DNA of 64,000 bases from Firmicutes bacterium UBA5201 (lineage in GTDB: Bacteria; Bacillota; Clostridia; Peptostreptococcales; Acidaminobacteraceae). Location of the stretch: the NCBI GenBank assembly GCA_002412775.1, contig DHVT01000010.1, forward strand, positions 10,992 through 74,991, read 5' to 3'. Below are positions 29,020 through 38,193 of this stretch, one piece after another (within the stretch, counting starts at the first letter, position 1; every line of letters begins with the position of its first letter). Both the position numbers and the translations under genes were made by a program. The notes under the pieces are model-generated. The model made no database searches, was not told where the DNA came from, and saw nothing but the letters and a program-made list of their open reading frames with translations.

Positions 29020-30045
29020 CTAATCCCGTTTGAAAAAAAGCTCAATAAACTTATTGGTTTCCGCTTCGATATCCACAGGGTACAACTCTGGGTAAAGAGA
29101 ATTTCCCACCCACTGGGCACCAATCAGCCGCATGATCGATGGTGGTCTGTTGATCCAATCGAAAGGCTCGTTAGGTATTCTAAAAACCTGTCCATTTTTA
29201 ACCGCATCGACATTTTTCCAAAGTATGCTATCCGATATGGAATCGCTGGATCCACTTACAAATATGATTTCAGGGTCCCAAAGCAGGGCTTGTTCGATGG
29301 ATACGTCCATCCTCCCACCGCCTGATTCTGCAACAATCTCTCCTCCCATCAATTCCAGAAGTTCAACATTGATGGTACCTTTTGAAGCTGTTTCGAGCCC
29401 TTCCGGCCCTGAAGCCAGATAAGTCCGTTTTTTTTCAACGCCATCAAGTGCCGATTGAAGCAAAGTGATTTCGAGTTCCACATTTCTTGCATAATCAGCC
29501 AGTGCCTTGGCACGACTTTCTTTATTCAGTATTTCACCCATGAATTCATAAGCATCGGCAATGTCGTGAAAATCACCGCTGACCATCAGGACAGGAATAC
29601 CGAGTTGCTCCTCAATCGCATCACTAATGACAATCCATTCATCGGAAATAGTTCCGACGTTGATGAGAATATCCGGTGACAATTTAAGAATTTCTTCAAT
29701 GCTTCCGGTCATATCGGTTCCTACCCAACGGCCCAATACAGGCAGTTCGTCATATCCCTCTTTCAGATATGGTATAGTTTCCGGATATAGATCGTTATTC
29801 CACCCGATCATTGTATCCGGCGCTAGTGTATATAAAAACACCGATCCCATCAAACCCGTTGTGAATACCTTTTCCACATGGATTGGAATATCATGTTCAC
29901 GTCCTGCCTGGTCGATCACATGACGCAACTCATCTGTCGGTGACTTGCTCATTGCCTGAGATTGACACCCCGTCAAACCGATCAAAAGAGTCAAAGATAG
30001 AATCAAACCGATATTTTTTTTTGGTTCTTTGAAAAAACGTCTCAT
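29020..30045 (-). CDS. Fec/Btu-type ABC transporter substrate-binding lipoprotein
   Basis: From ATG 30045 (GGGGGTT site) the 341 aa protein has a lipoprotein signal with LIGLTGC as lipobox and a Peripla_BP_2 fold (PF01497): VEKVFTTG...LGRWVGTDMTGSIEEILKLSPDILINVG, then LLWDPEIIFV near the C-terminal lobe and FRIPNEPFDWINRPPSIMRL. These proteins bind iron chelates, cobalamin or oxyanions. It ends the operon TrmO-FmdE, permease, ATPase, binding protein. The ligand is not decidable. Confidence 0.87.
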   Translation of the reverse strand: MRRFFKEPKKNIGLILSLTLLIGLTGCQSQAMSKSPTDELRHVIDQAGREHDIPIHVEKVFTTGLMGSVFLYTLAPDTMIGWNNDLYPETIPYLKEGYDELPVLGRWVGTDMTGSIEEILKLSPDILINVGTISDEWIVISDAIEEQLGIPVLMVSGDFHDIADAYEFMGEILNKESRAKALADYARNVELEITLLQSALDGVEKKRTYLASGPEGLETASKGTINVELLELMGGEIVAESGGGRMDVSIEQALLWDPEIIFVSGSSDSISDSILWKNVDAVKNGQVFRIPNEPFDWINRPPSIMRLIGAQWVGNSLYPELYPVDIEAETNKFIELFFKRD

Positions 30046-30062
30046 AAAAATAACCCCCATAA

Positions 30063-30863
30063 TTAAAATTCATCCGGTATGCAGACTTTTCGACTCCTGC
30101 TTTTCATCCCCCCGGGAATGACAAATATTTTTGCATCCACTTCATAAAGTTCCTTTATGGATGCCGCAGTAATCAGTTCCTCCGGAGAAGCGATCCTGCT
30201 GATGGTATTATGGTTCATTAATGCTACATGTGTGGCGAAATGAAGTGCATGATTTGGAACATGCGATGAGAGAATGATACCAATGCCTTTATTCGCCAAC
30301 TTTTGAATTTGCTTATAAACTCGGATCTGATTGCCAAAATCCAGATTGGAGGTGGGCTCATCCATAATCAATAGACGTGCCTCCTGGCAAAGTGCTCTTG
30401 CTATCAAAACCAGCTGTCGCTCGCCACCACTGATGTCTGTATAACTTTTTTCCCTGAGATGACAGATTCCAAGTTCTTTCATGGCTTCATCAGCAATCCG
30501 GAGATCATTTGCTCCCGGAGAAGAAAATCGCTCCAGGTGGACAGTTCTTCCCATCAAGACCACATCCTTCACTTTGAAAGGAAAAGGAGGTGTATGACTT
30601 TGTGGGACATAAGCTATATTTTTGGCGATTTTATCGGGTTTCCACGATTTGATGTTCTGATTGTTGAACAAAAAAGTGCCTGAGTCCGATTTCAAAAATC
30701 CCATGATGGTCTTGAACAAAGTTGTTTTTCCAACACCGTTGGGCCCAAGTACGAACAATATGTCTCCGGAATTCAATTCAAGTGTCAAATTCTCGAATAC
30801 AATCTCTTTCCCATAACTGAATGAAGCGTTATTGACATTTAATCTAATAGGTTCTATTGCCAT
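30063..30863 (-). CDS. Fec-type ABC transporter ATP-binding protein
   Basis: The 266 aa protein has Walker A GPNGVGKTT, the Q-loop YVPQS, the signature SGGERQL, Walker B RLLIMDEPTSNLD and the H-loop SSHVPNHA, as in FhuC/FecE/BtuD. It overlaps the permease gene by ten bases. The C-terminal VIPGGMKSRSRKVCIPDEF tail is somewhat unusual. Confidence 0.92.
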   Translation of the reverse strand: MAIEPIRLNVNNASFSYGKEIVFENLTLELNSGDILFVLGPNGVGKTTLFKTIMGFLKSDSGTFLFNNQNIKSWKPDKIAKNIAYVPQSHTPPFPFKVKDVVLMGRTVHLERFSSPGANDLRIADEAMKELGICHLREKSYTDISGGERQLVLIARALCQEARLLIMDEPTSNLDFGNQIRVYKQIQKLANKGIGIILSSHVPNHALHFATHVALMNHNTISRIASPEELITAASIKELYEVDAKIFVIPGGMKSRSRKVCIPDEF

Positions 30864-31861
30864 CCCCTCCTCGAATTGACCAATAAGTACAAGAAAAAAG
30901 GTGCTCCGACCAATGACGTAAGGATTCCAAGCGGAATCTCAAGCGGAAGCAACGTCCGTGAGAAGGTATCCACCCATACCAGATAAGTACCTCCCACCAA
31001 TATGGAACCCGGCAGAAGCAGACGAAAATCAGGACCGACCAAAGACCTTACAAAATGAGGAATCAATAGCCCTACCCATCCGATTATTCCGCTGATTGAC
31101 ACCACTGCGGCAGTCATTAGGGTCGCACAAAAGATGACCACAAATCGAATCCCTTTTGTGTTCACACCCAATGCCATGGCCTCTTCTTCTCCGAAAGACA
31201 TGACATTCAGTTTCCACCTCAGCAAGATTAAGGGAATCATGCCAAACACAACAGGAAAAACAGCAAATTTCACATCACCCATGGATGTTGTGGAAAGACT
31301 TCCCATCAACCAGTAGGTGATGCTCGGCAGTTTGTCAAAAGGATCGGCAACGTATTTCATCACTGAAATCAAGGATGAAAAAATAGTACCGATCAAGAGT
31401 CCTGTCAAGACCAGAGTTAAAATCGGATCACTTTGTCGGATCAGACGACTGATCTGATAAACCAGTATAACGGCTAGAATACCAAACAGGAATGCTGAAA
31501 GTTGAACCCAGACCAAACTCCATGACATGATCAATGCCAATGCGGCACCAAAACCCGCACCAGTGGAAGCTCCAAGAATATCCGGTGAAACCAATGGATT
31601 TTTGAGTAAACCTTGATAAGCTGCACCCGCAACTGAAAGTGCCGACCCAATTAACATCGCAGCCACCACTCGAGGCAAACGGACATCAAGTACTACAGTC
31701 CGAGTTGTGACCGATAGATCATATGGCCCAAAATTGAGTTGTTCCAAAAATACCTGAACCACTTCTGACAGCGACACGGGATATCTTCCGAACAAAAGGG
31801 CTGAAAATAAGGATGCAATGGCAATCAACAACAATAAAACCAACATTGAAGGTTTCTTCAC
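30854..31861 (-). CDS. FecCD-type ABC transporter permease
   Basis: The start chosen is GTG 31861, with GGGGGTG about 8 bases upstream; it overlaps the TrmO-FmdE stop as GTGA. The 335 aa protein has about nine to ten membrane segments and FecCD motifs: VRLPRVVAAMLIGSALSVAGAAYQGLLKNPLVSPDILG and GWVGLLIPHFVRSLVGPDFR. One permease gene is present, so it probably forms a homodimer with the ATPase. Confidence 0.9.
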   Translation of the reverse strand: MKKPSMLVLLLLIAIASLFSALLFGRYPVSLSEVVQVFLEQLNFGPYDLSVTTRTVVLDVRLPRVVAAMLIGSALSVAGAAYQGLLKNPLVSPDILGASTGAGFGAALALIMSWSLVWVQLSAFLFGILAVILVYQISRLIRQSDPILTLVLTGLLIGTIFSSLISVMKYVADPFDKLPSITYWLMGSLSTTSMGDVKFAVFPVVFGMIPLILLRWKLNVMSFGEEEAMALGVNTKGIRFVVIFCATLMTAAVVSISGIIGWVGLLIPHFVRSLVGPDFRLLLPGSILVGGTYLVWVDTFSRTLLPLEIPLGILTSLVGAPFFLYLLVNSRRGWQ

Positions 31862-32607
31862 GATATCAGCACCCCCGTGGCTTCTGTATAGGTTGCCTTG
31901 AATGATTGCTCTCCTTTTGACCACTTAATTTCATAGCAATCCGGTGAATGCACATACGTAAAACGCTCAGGATTTCCCAGTCGCGCACGGGTGATCCCTT
32001 GCATCACATCGCCGAAACAAAATGATCCGATCACATGAAGTCTCAATGTCTCATCATTCAAATTTCCTATCTTTTTTTCGACGACATATGCCATTTTAAC
32101 AGCAATTTCGAGATCGATGCAGTTTTCTCCATGATGTTGCAAAGCCAACAAATTCAAGTATTCTAGATGCTCTTTTGGGTCATCCGGTCTGATGTATGGT
32201 GTCATAGGTGCAAAGACTATATCCTTCTCGAAATAAGGTTTGATATCCAGCACAGGTGTTCCATCCACGGCGTCCATTCCTGAGACCAATAATTCGTGAT
32301 CCCCAACTTCAATAAGCTTGACCAATGTCAAAGCAATCGGATTGGGTCTTGAAGGTGTTCGAAGTGCAAACACGCCATAAGCATCAGCGTTCGGATCCAC
32401 TTTTTTTGGTGTTGAGATCAAATGATCTCTATTCGATTCATGAAACCACGATAGAACCCATAAATGTGAGTTCTTTTCTATCCGAAGCAGACCGTCGCTA
32501 TATTTCGGGTCCAAAATGATTTTTGCGGTGATACCTGGAACAGGCATATTCTTTGTATCTTTTATCGCAGATTGAACTATGCCAATGGGCTTCATTGAAA
32601 TATTCAT
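31858..32607 (-). CDS. TrmO-family methyltransferase fused to an FmdE-like domain
   Basis: Residues 1 to about 150 are TrmO (YaeB/UPF0066): PIGIVQSAIKD, WVLSWFHESNRD, GVFALRTPSRPNPIALT and DGTPVLDIKPYF, the tRNA t6A37 N6-methyltransferase fold binding S-adenosylmethionine. From about residue 155 there is an extra 95-residue part (LQHHGENCIDLEIAVKMAYVVEKKIG, then IGSFCFGDVMQGITRARLGNPERFTYV) that resembles FmdE, a domain with metal-binding Cys and His residues seen near molybdenum enzymes. It is translationally coupled to a Fec-type transporter, so a metal-linked role rather than tRNA modification is plausible. Confidence 0.8.
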   Translation of the reverse strand: MNISMKPIGIVQSAIKDTKNMPVPGITAKIILDPKYSDGLLRIEKNSHLWVLSWFHESNRDHLISTPKKVDPNADAYGVFALRTPSRPNPIALTLVKLIEVGDHELLVSGMDAVDGTPVLDIKPYFEKDIVFAPMTPYIRPDDPKEHLEYLNLLALQHHGENCIDLEIAVKMAYVVEKKIGNLNDETLRLHVIGSFCFGDVMQGITRARLGNPERFTYVHSPDCYEIKWSKGEQSFKATYTEATGVLIS

Positions 32608-32655
32608 ATGTATTGCCTCCCCCCTGAATTCTTTAATTCCATTTAATCACATCCA

Positions 32656-32688
32656 ATAAAAAAAGTATGTTGGCTCACCAACATACTT
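32656..32688 (-). terminator. Strong terminator after the Crp/Fnr gene
   Basis: An 11-bp stem (AAGTATGTTGG at 32663-32673 with its partner at 32678-32688) is followed on the minus strand by a T run. It separates the regulator unit from the transporter operon, which must then start from its own promoter or by read-through. Confidence 0.85.
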
Positions 32689-32693
32689 CTGAT

Positions 32694-33353
32694 TTAAAGT
32701 CCGTTTTTTATTGTAAATTTGTTCTTGTCAAACTGTATCAAACCTTCTGATTTCATATGGCTGAGTTCTGTGGAGAGCGCACTGCGGTTGACATTGAGAT
32801 ACTGTGCGAGCTGAGATCGGTCAAACGGGATGGCGAATGACTCGGAGCCTGTCTTACGTGCCATGAACCTCAGATACATCACAATGCGTTCTCGAAGGGA
32901 TCTTTGGCAGAGCAGTTCAATTTTATACATACGTCGCATATTCTCATTTGCCAGCAAAGTGACAAGGTTGTCCATGATTTTCAATCGATACTTTTCGGGA
33001 AGAACATCTTTTGCAATCAAGTCCGAGTAGTGAAACATAAAAACGGTTGAATCCGTGAGGCACTTCAATCTCAATGGACTAATTTTTGATGGCGTCGCAG
33101 CAATCTCGAATCCGAACATCTGGAAAGGTTCAAGAATGTTCTGAAGACTCACATTACCTTCTGAATCAGTTCTTTTACTGACTATTTTTCCACTCTGGAC
33201 AATGCCTATGAAATCTACACGATCTCCTTCATTGATGATAATTTCATTTTTTATGTAATGTCTGATCATCGGGGCTGACAGCTTGCAGATTTCTTCGCAT
33301 TCATCAGAAGTGAACGATTCGAATAATTTTGAGTTGTTCATTATATTTTTCAC
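32694..33353 (-). CDS. Crp/Fnr-family transcriptional regulator
   Basis: The 219 aa protein has a cNMP-type beta-barrel (EIIINEGDRVDFIGIVQSGKIV), the long dimer helix, and a C-terminal winged helix with IPFDRSQLAQYLNVNRSALSTELSHMKSEGLI. No N-terminal cysteine cluster is seen, so it is not a classic Fnr iron-sulfur sensor. The start is GTG 33353, with GGAGG 10 bases upstream; ATG 33341 is the alternative. It probably controls the transporter operon just downstream. Confidence 0.88.
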   Translation of the reverse strand: MKNIMNNSKLFESFTSDECEEICKLSAPMIRHYIKNEIIINEGDRVDFIGIVQSGKIVSKRTDSEGNVSLQNILEPFQMFGFEIAATPSKISPLRLKCLTDSTVFMFHYSDLIAKDVLPEKYRLKIMDNLVTLLANENMRRMYKIELLCQRSLRERIVMYLRFMARKTGSESFAIPFDRSQLAQYLNVNRSALSTELSHMKSEGLIQFDKNKFTIKNGL

Positions 33354-33369
33354 TTGATATAAGCCTCCG

Positions 33370-33900
33370 TTATGCCTTGTCCATTTCCATTTTTAAGCTC
33401 AATTTTTCAGGCAGAGAATCTCTATTATCCAGATTGACATGATACAGCTCAGCATTTGGATGGTTTCGAACAGCATCCAAAAAGTCTGTTTGAGTATTTT
33501 TGACTACCGCTAGAACCTTGATTTCAGTTTGATCGAGGCATGACATGACAATACTCTGAAACCTCTTGGCATCACTCTCGAAAAAGCCAAGTTCATCCAT
33601 CAGAATAAAGGAGTCCTTCCGCCGGATGGCATCTTCAAGCAAATTGACGCCGTAATCCTCAAAAGTGTCCGGACACGCCTCCCAGTTCACTCCATCAGTA
33701 TAACCAATGATGTGCTCTTTTGAGAAACCTATATTTTGAGATTTTGTGGGCTGCGTCATGATAAAACCGGCAAGTCTGTCATGGTCGTCAAAAAATGGGC
33801 GCGTTTTGAATCCTGTAGGCTCAATACCGATTATCTTCTGAATTTTATCCACTACTGTTGTTTTTCCCACATTTCGATTGCCAGTTATCAGAATATGCAC
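33370..33900 (-). CDS. Nucleoside-triphosphatase (THEP1/NTPase_1 family)
   Basis: From GTG 33900 (GGAGGTG site) the 176 aa protein is a small P-loop NTPase: VHILITGNRNVGKTTVVDKI (Walker A), TGFKTRPFF, and SFILMDELGFFESDAKRFQ (Walker B), the pattern of THEP1-like NTPases (PF03266). The role of the family is unclear. It precedes the Crp/Fnr gene by 16 bases and is divergent from a c-di-GMP sensor. Confidence 0.82.
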   Translation of the reverse strand: MHILITGNRNVGKTTVVDKIQKIIGIEPTGFKTRPFFDDHDRLAGFIMTQPTKSQNIGFSKEHIIGYTDGVNWEACPDTFEDYGVNLLEDAIRRKDSFILMDELGFFESDAKRFQSIVMSCLDQTEIKVLAVVKNTQTDFLDAVRNHPNAELYHVNLDNRDSLPEKLSLKMEMDKA

Positions 33901-34011
33901 AAAATGCACCTCCGCTTTTCTTCTATTGTATTTTATTGTCGACCCAATGTACAGATGCATCCAATCAAAAGTTGTGCTATAATAAATCATCAAATCGAAT
34001 GGAGTTCATAC

Positions 34012-36471
34012 ATGAAAAAATTTACCATCCGTTTCTATCTGATCGGGCTTGCGCTCACATTGATCGTATCTCTTGGAATGATTTTTGAATACAACGTTTT
34101 CAAAAAAGTGGTCAATACCGAGGTACAAAATAACATAGCACTCTCCCGCGATTACATAAGTTCACAAATTCAAGGCAATTTGACAAAAAAAAGTCAAACC
34201 ATCATGAACGCAATGTCCATTATCCGGTCGAATACCGATGACGAACAAATTCTTTCTCATCTCAAGCAACTTTTAAATGACAATCCCGCGTTTGCTTCCA
34301 TATATTATGGTACCGTCGATAACAAAATGATCAATGCCAGCGGATGGATTCCACCTCAGGGTTTTGATTTGACTCAGCGTCCATGGTATTTGAAAGCGGC
34401 TGAAACAGGCAAACTGATTTATACAGACGCTTTTTTGAATGCTTCAAAAGATCATTTGATTGTTACTGTCGCGGTACCTTATTACGATCATGACGATAAT
34501 TTGATTGGCGTTGTGGCCGGTGATGTTCTCCTTGACTCCATCATCCAGTTGGTCAATAACCAAAGTATTGACAATGACGGTTTTTCCTTTTTAGTGGATG
34601 GCCATAACAATATTCTTGCACATCCTCACCTGAATCCAGGTGAGAAACTTGACTTGATGCATATTTCCGATCTATCCACTGAACTTGTTGAGATTTTAGG
34701 GTCTGATAGCGAGTCAGTGCAAACCATCATACTTGATGACGTGGAAGGGTATTTGGCTTTCGAGGAAATGCCTGATACATCATGGAAGATTGCCAGCTTC
34801 ATACCCTCAAAACAATATCTGACTGCGGAGAGACAGCTGTTTTACACTTTTCTTTTTGCATTGTTTTCAATGACAATGATCATGCTTGTATCCGCATTGA
34901 TCCAACGAAAGCATTTGATCAAACCCATGATCGATTTTGACAACGACATAAAGAGAATCGCTCTCGACAGCGATTTGTCTTATCGTTTGCCGGCTGATAA
35001 AGCCGATATTTTTTCACCTCTGAGACACTCCATCAATTCATCACTTGAAAAGACTGAAACAATCTTTACAGCACTTGTTCTAAGCGAGAAAAGAAATCGC
35101 GCCATATTGGATGTGCACCCAGATTTGATTTTTCTAATCAATCATGAAGGCTATTTCCTGGATTATCAATTCAACACATTGGATAAACCTGTATATTTCA
35201 ATCAAAGGGATTTTATTGGAAAACATATTTCTGAAGTCATGCCTACGGAAATCGCTGTTTTACTTCTAAAGACCCTCAACCAGGCTATAAGCGATAATGA
35301 GATTCAAACAATTGATTATACCATGACTGTAAATGGAGCTATCCAGTATTATGAGACTCGGTTGGTCAACTCCTCTGCAGACACGATTCTGGCGATTGTC
35401 AGAAACGTCACTGAAGAGCGTTTGAATCAACTATTGATAGAGACTCTCAGCTACAGAGATCAATTGACGGGTCTTTACAATCGAAGATTCTACGAAGAAG
35501 AACTCCATCGCTTAGACACGAACAGAAACATTCCTATCAGTTTGATCTTGTTGGATGTCAATGGTTTGAAGCTTACAAATGATGCTTTTGGACACCAACT
35601 TGGGGACGCACTTCTAAAACGTGTCGCTGAAGTTGTATCGGACTGTTGCCGTACCGAAGATATCTTGGCGAGATTAGGTGGTGATGAGTTTGTCATATTG
35701 CTTCCAAAAACTTCATCGTCGGATACAGAAGTCATCGTCAACCGAATTTATGAAAGTGTTAATAAGGAAATGCTTGGATCTGTAAAATTATCCGTATCCA
35801 TTGGCTTTGACACAAAAATGGATATGAACCATAATATGAAAGACGTCTTTACGAGAGCGGAAGATCGTATGTACCATAGAAAGCTTCACGAAAGTCAAAG
35901 TATGCGTTATCAAACCGTTCATGCGATTCTCCAGACGCTCAATGAAAGCGCATTGAAAGAAGAGGAACATTCCAAAAATATCAGTCGAATTTCCATACAA
36001 ATCGGTGAAGCTTATGGACTGGATCAAGAAAAGCTCGTCGAGCTGGAACTTGCCGGACTGATGCATGATATCGGCAAAATTGCGGTGGATATGGCTATAT
36101 TGAACAAAAAGTCCGGTCTTTCGGAAAGCGAATATATCGAGGTAAAACGACATTCTGAAATTGGTTATCAGATTTTGAAATCTGTGGACAAATATGCTTC
36201 TCTAGCAGAAATCGTCCTGCACCATCATGAACGATGGGATGGTAAAGGCTATCCATATGGACTGGCAGGGGAAGAAATCCCGTTGCTCTCCAGAATTATC
36301 ACCATTGCTGATACCTATGAGGCCATTCGGTCCGTCAGGCCGTATCGTATTGGCCGGTCACATGATGAGGCACTTATTGAAATCCAAAAGCACTCAGGTA
36401 CCCAATTCGACCCCAAATTGGTAGATATTTTTATAAAATTGGACGGCTCTATAGTTTCACCAACAGAATGA
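34012..36471 (+). CDS. Cache-PAS-GGDEF-HD-GYP c-di-GMP sensor protein
   Basis: From ATG 34012 (TGGAG site) the 819 aa protein has a first membrane segment, a dCache_1 outside sensor domain (RPWYLKAAETGKLIYTDAFLNAS), a second membrane segment (LFYTFLFALFSMTMIMLVSAL), a HAMP-like linker, a PAS domain, an intact GGDEF site (RLGGDEFVIL), and an HD-GYP domain (LMHDIGKIAVD, HHHERWDGKGYPYGLAGEEI). It can both make and break c-di-GMP. TATAAT at about 33979-33984 is its probable -10 box. Confidence 0.92.
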   Translation: MKKFTIRFYLIGLALTLIVSLGMIFEYNVFKKVVNTEVQNNIALSRDYISSQIQGNLTKKSQTIMNAMSIIRSNTDDEQILSHLKQLLNDNPAFASIYYGTVDNKMINASGWIPPQGFDLTQRPWYLKAAETGKLIYTDAFLNASKDHLIVTVAVPYYDHDDNLIGVVAGDVLLDSIIQLVNNQSIDNDGFSFLVDGHNNILAHPHLNPGEKLDLMHISDLSTELVEILGSDSESVQTIILDDVEGYLAFEEMPDTSWKIASFIPSKQYLTAERQLFYTFLFALFSMTMIMLVSALIQRKHLIKPMIDFDNDIKRIALDSDLSYRLPADKADIFSPLRHSINSSLEKTETIFTALVLSEKRNRAILDVHPDLIFLINHEGYFLDYQFNTLDKPVYFNQRDFIGKHISEVMPTEIAVLLLKTLNQAISDNEIQTIDYTMTVNGAIQYYETRLVNSSADTILAIVRNVTEERLNQLLIETLSYRDQLTGLYNRRFYEEELHRLDTNRNIPISLILLDVNGLKLTNDAFGHQLGDALLKRVAEVVSDCCRTEDILARLGGDEFVILLPKTSSSDTEVIVNRIYESVNKEMLGSVKLSVSIGFDTKMDMNHNMKDVFTRAEDRMYHRKLHESQSMRYQTVHAILQTLNESALKEEEHSKNISRISIQIGEAYGLDQEKLVELELAGLMHDIGKIAVDMAILNKKSGLSESEYIEVKRHSEIGYQILKSVDKYASLAEIVLHHHERWDGKGYPYGLAGEEIPLLSRIITIADTYEAIRSVRPYRIGRSHDEALIEIQKHSGTQFDPKLVDIFIKLDGSIVSPTE

Positions 36472-36472
36472 G

Positions 36473-36516
36473 AAAACGGATCGAGAGGAGTATCACATGA
36501 CCTCTTGATCCGTTTT
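36473..36516. terminator. Bidirectional terminator after the GGDEF/HD-GYP gene
   Basis: A 16-bp arm (AAAACGGATCGAGAGG at 36473-36488) pairs with 36501-36516, with T6 on the right and TTTT on the other strand. Confidence 0.85.
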
Positions 36517-36540
36517 TTGAATTATGTATATCAAAGCTGA

Positions 36541-37422
36541 CTAGTTATAGATTTCAAGCAAAGCATTGTAAAACAAATCCGCTTTCAGTATGGCATCTTT
36601 GTGTTCGTACCCGTCGATTATTTTTGATTTCAAACTTGAGAATCTTGATTTGTAAGGTGCGATATCCGTCTCCCAGATTTCATCTTTGCTGCCGATCACT
36701 TGGAAAATAGGAATATCCAGATTGAACCCATCTGTAATGCCATTGTTGCTTTGATCAAGTGTTGATTTGTTCTGATAAATGATACTTTCGAGCATTTGGC
36801 TGTCGGTTTGTTTGATGCAATGAACAAAATACTCGGTCAGTTCTTTGTTGCTTTTCAGTTCATAAACACTTTCAAAATCCGGATAGATCGCAGGCAGTTT
36901 GCCTAAATTCTTTTTATAATAGGCAGTTGATATTTTTTCGAGAAGATTGCTTCTGTAAAGGATTCCGCGAAGTCCGTTGACATCCTTTAGCGATGGGGAT
37001 GATGCCACCAATATGACTTCTTTGATTCGTGAATCCATCGAAGCCAGTTCTATGGCAATCGGTCCACCATACGATAAGCCCATTACGGTCACATCACCTT
37101 CAATTTCCATTTTATCCAGTAACGCTTTCATATCTGAGGCATGATCTTTGATGGATAGTTTGGAGGTAAGCGGTGTGCTATATCCCTCTCCTCTTCGGTC
37201 CGGTAGGATCACTTTTGAAAAGAGCCCCTTCTCAATCAACCACTTCGCAGGTCTGAGCAGCATCGTATGGTTGCCGCCCGAACCACCGCCATGAATGTAA
37301 AGGGCAGTTTTTCCAGGTTTTTCGCCTACTACGGTACGGGTGTAGATTTTTGTTGCCTCATTGATGTCAAAATGTCGAATGTCTTCATGAAATTTCATGT
37401 TTCCTGTCAATTTCAGACTCAT
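36541..37422 (-). CDS. Alpha/beta hydrolase
   Basis: The 293 aa protein from ATG 37422 (GGAGG 7 bases upstream) has the oxyanion segment YIHGGGSGGNHT, the nucleophile elbow VMGLSYGGP (Ser), and a late His in IDGYEHKDAIL, with an acidic residue in VIGSKDEIWE. This completes a catalytic triad of the alpha/beta hydrolase fold. It follows a TetR gene after 31 bases, so it is the likely target of that regulator. The substrate is unknown. Confidence 0.85.
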   Translation of the reverse strand: MSLKLTGNMKFHEDIRHFDINEATKIYTRTVVGEKPGKTALYIHGGGSGGNHTMLLRPAKWLIEKGLFSKVILPDRRGEGYSTPLTSKLSIKDHASDMKALLDKMEIEGDVTVMGLSYGGPIAIELASMDSRIKEVILVASSPSLKDVNGLRGILYRSNLLEKISTAYYKKNLGKLPAIYPDFESVYELKSNKELTEYFVHCIKQTDSQMLESIIYQNKSTLDQSNNGITDGFNLDIPIFQVIGSKDEIWETDIAPYKSRFSSLKSKIIDGYEHKDAILKADLFYNALLEIYN

Positions 37423-37453
37423 TGTTGTTTCCTCCACTTCTTATAATAGGTTT

Positions 37454-38053
37454 TTATGTCATTCCATTTTCTAAAAATTCAATGATGCTCGAGAGCACGT
37501 CCAATATATTATCCGTCTTTTCAAAGTTATAGTGTTCAAGATTGCTTATCCCCATGACGGTAACATAGGCGGCGGTTTTAGTGTTCAGATCTTTTTTGAA
37601 CTCGCCCTTTTCCACATAGGAAATGATGATTTCCCTAAATGAGTTCAGGGATCTTGGCATCTCCCTTTTCAGGATTTCTTTCTTTATATGTTGCGGACAT
37701 TGCTCCAAGAATTCCTTCTTAAGTTTCAACATCCTGTCATTACCGACCTCCGCTTTTTTAAGCAACAGGATGTACTCCATCATGTAATCCCTGAATCCCA
37801 AATCATTGATTTTTGTCTTCAAGCTGTCGAAAAGGTTCATTTTATCGCTGGCGATGCTGGTGAAAAGGTAGATGTATAAATCATCTTTGTTTTCAAAATA
37901 TTGATAAAAACTCCCTTTGGGGATTCCAGCATTTTTTACAATGCCGTTGATCGTGACCTTGTCATAGTGCAGTCTCGAAAATTCTTCGATGGCCGCATCC
38001 ACTATTCGTTGTCTTTTTATTTCATCCAAATTGAAAAAAGTATCTTTAGGCAT
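37454..38053 (-). CDS. TetR/AcrR-family regulator
   Basis: The 199 aa protein has the N-terminal TetR helix-turn-helix: RIVDAAIEEFSRLHYDKVTINGIVKNAGIPKGSFYQYFENKDDL, followed by a helical ligand domain. AAGGAGGAG precedes ATG 38053. A promoter and a fully symmetric operator lie directly upstream, so it is probably autoregulated, together with the hydrolase gene. Confidence 0.92.
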   Translation of the reverse strand: MPKDTFFNLDEIKRQRIVDAAIEEFSRLHYDKVTINGIVKNAGIPKGSFYQYFENKDDLYIYLFTSIASDKMNLFDSLKTKINDLGFRDYMMEYILLLKKAEVGNDRMLKLKKEFLEQCPQHIKKEILKREMPRSLNSFREIIISYVEKGEFKKDLNTKTAAYVTVMGISNLEHYNFEKTDNILDVLSSIIEFLENGMT

Positions 38054-38072
38054 TTTTCTCTCTCCTCCTTGT

Positions 38073-38102
38073 ATGACCGTTAGTCATATGACTCTTGGTC
38101 AT
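38073..38102. promoter_or_regulatory. TetR operator, nested 30-bp inverted repeat
   Basis: The site reads ATGACC-N3-AGTCATATGACT-N3-GGTCAT. The outer arms and the inner 12-bp palindrome are both perfect. It starts next to the -10 box and covers the predicted transcription start of the TetR gene. Confidence 0.8.
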
Positions 38103-38131
38103 ATAATATCATCAATTACTAGACTTGTCAA
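38103..38131 (-). promoter_or_regulatory. SigA-type promoter of the TetR-hydrolase operon
   Basis: On the minus strand TTGACA (38126-38131), 17 bases and TATTAT (38103-38108); a near-consensus promoter. Confidence 0.85.
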
Positions 38132-38133
38132 AT

Positions 38134-38187
38134 AAAAAAAAGTAGGTTCTGATCATGTTGATATCAGTGGCCTACTCATTTTTTTTC
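38134..38187. terminator. Terminator after the murE operon
   Basis: The arms AGTAGGTTCTGAT (38141-38153) and ATCAGTGGCCTACT (38163-38176), with one bulge, are flanked by A8 and T8 runs, so it can act both ways. It directly precedes the TetR promoter. Confidence 0.8.
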
Positions 38188-38193
38188 ATTGAC

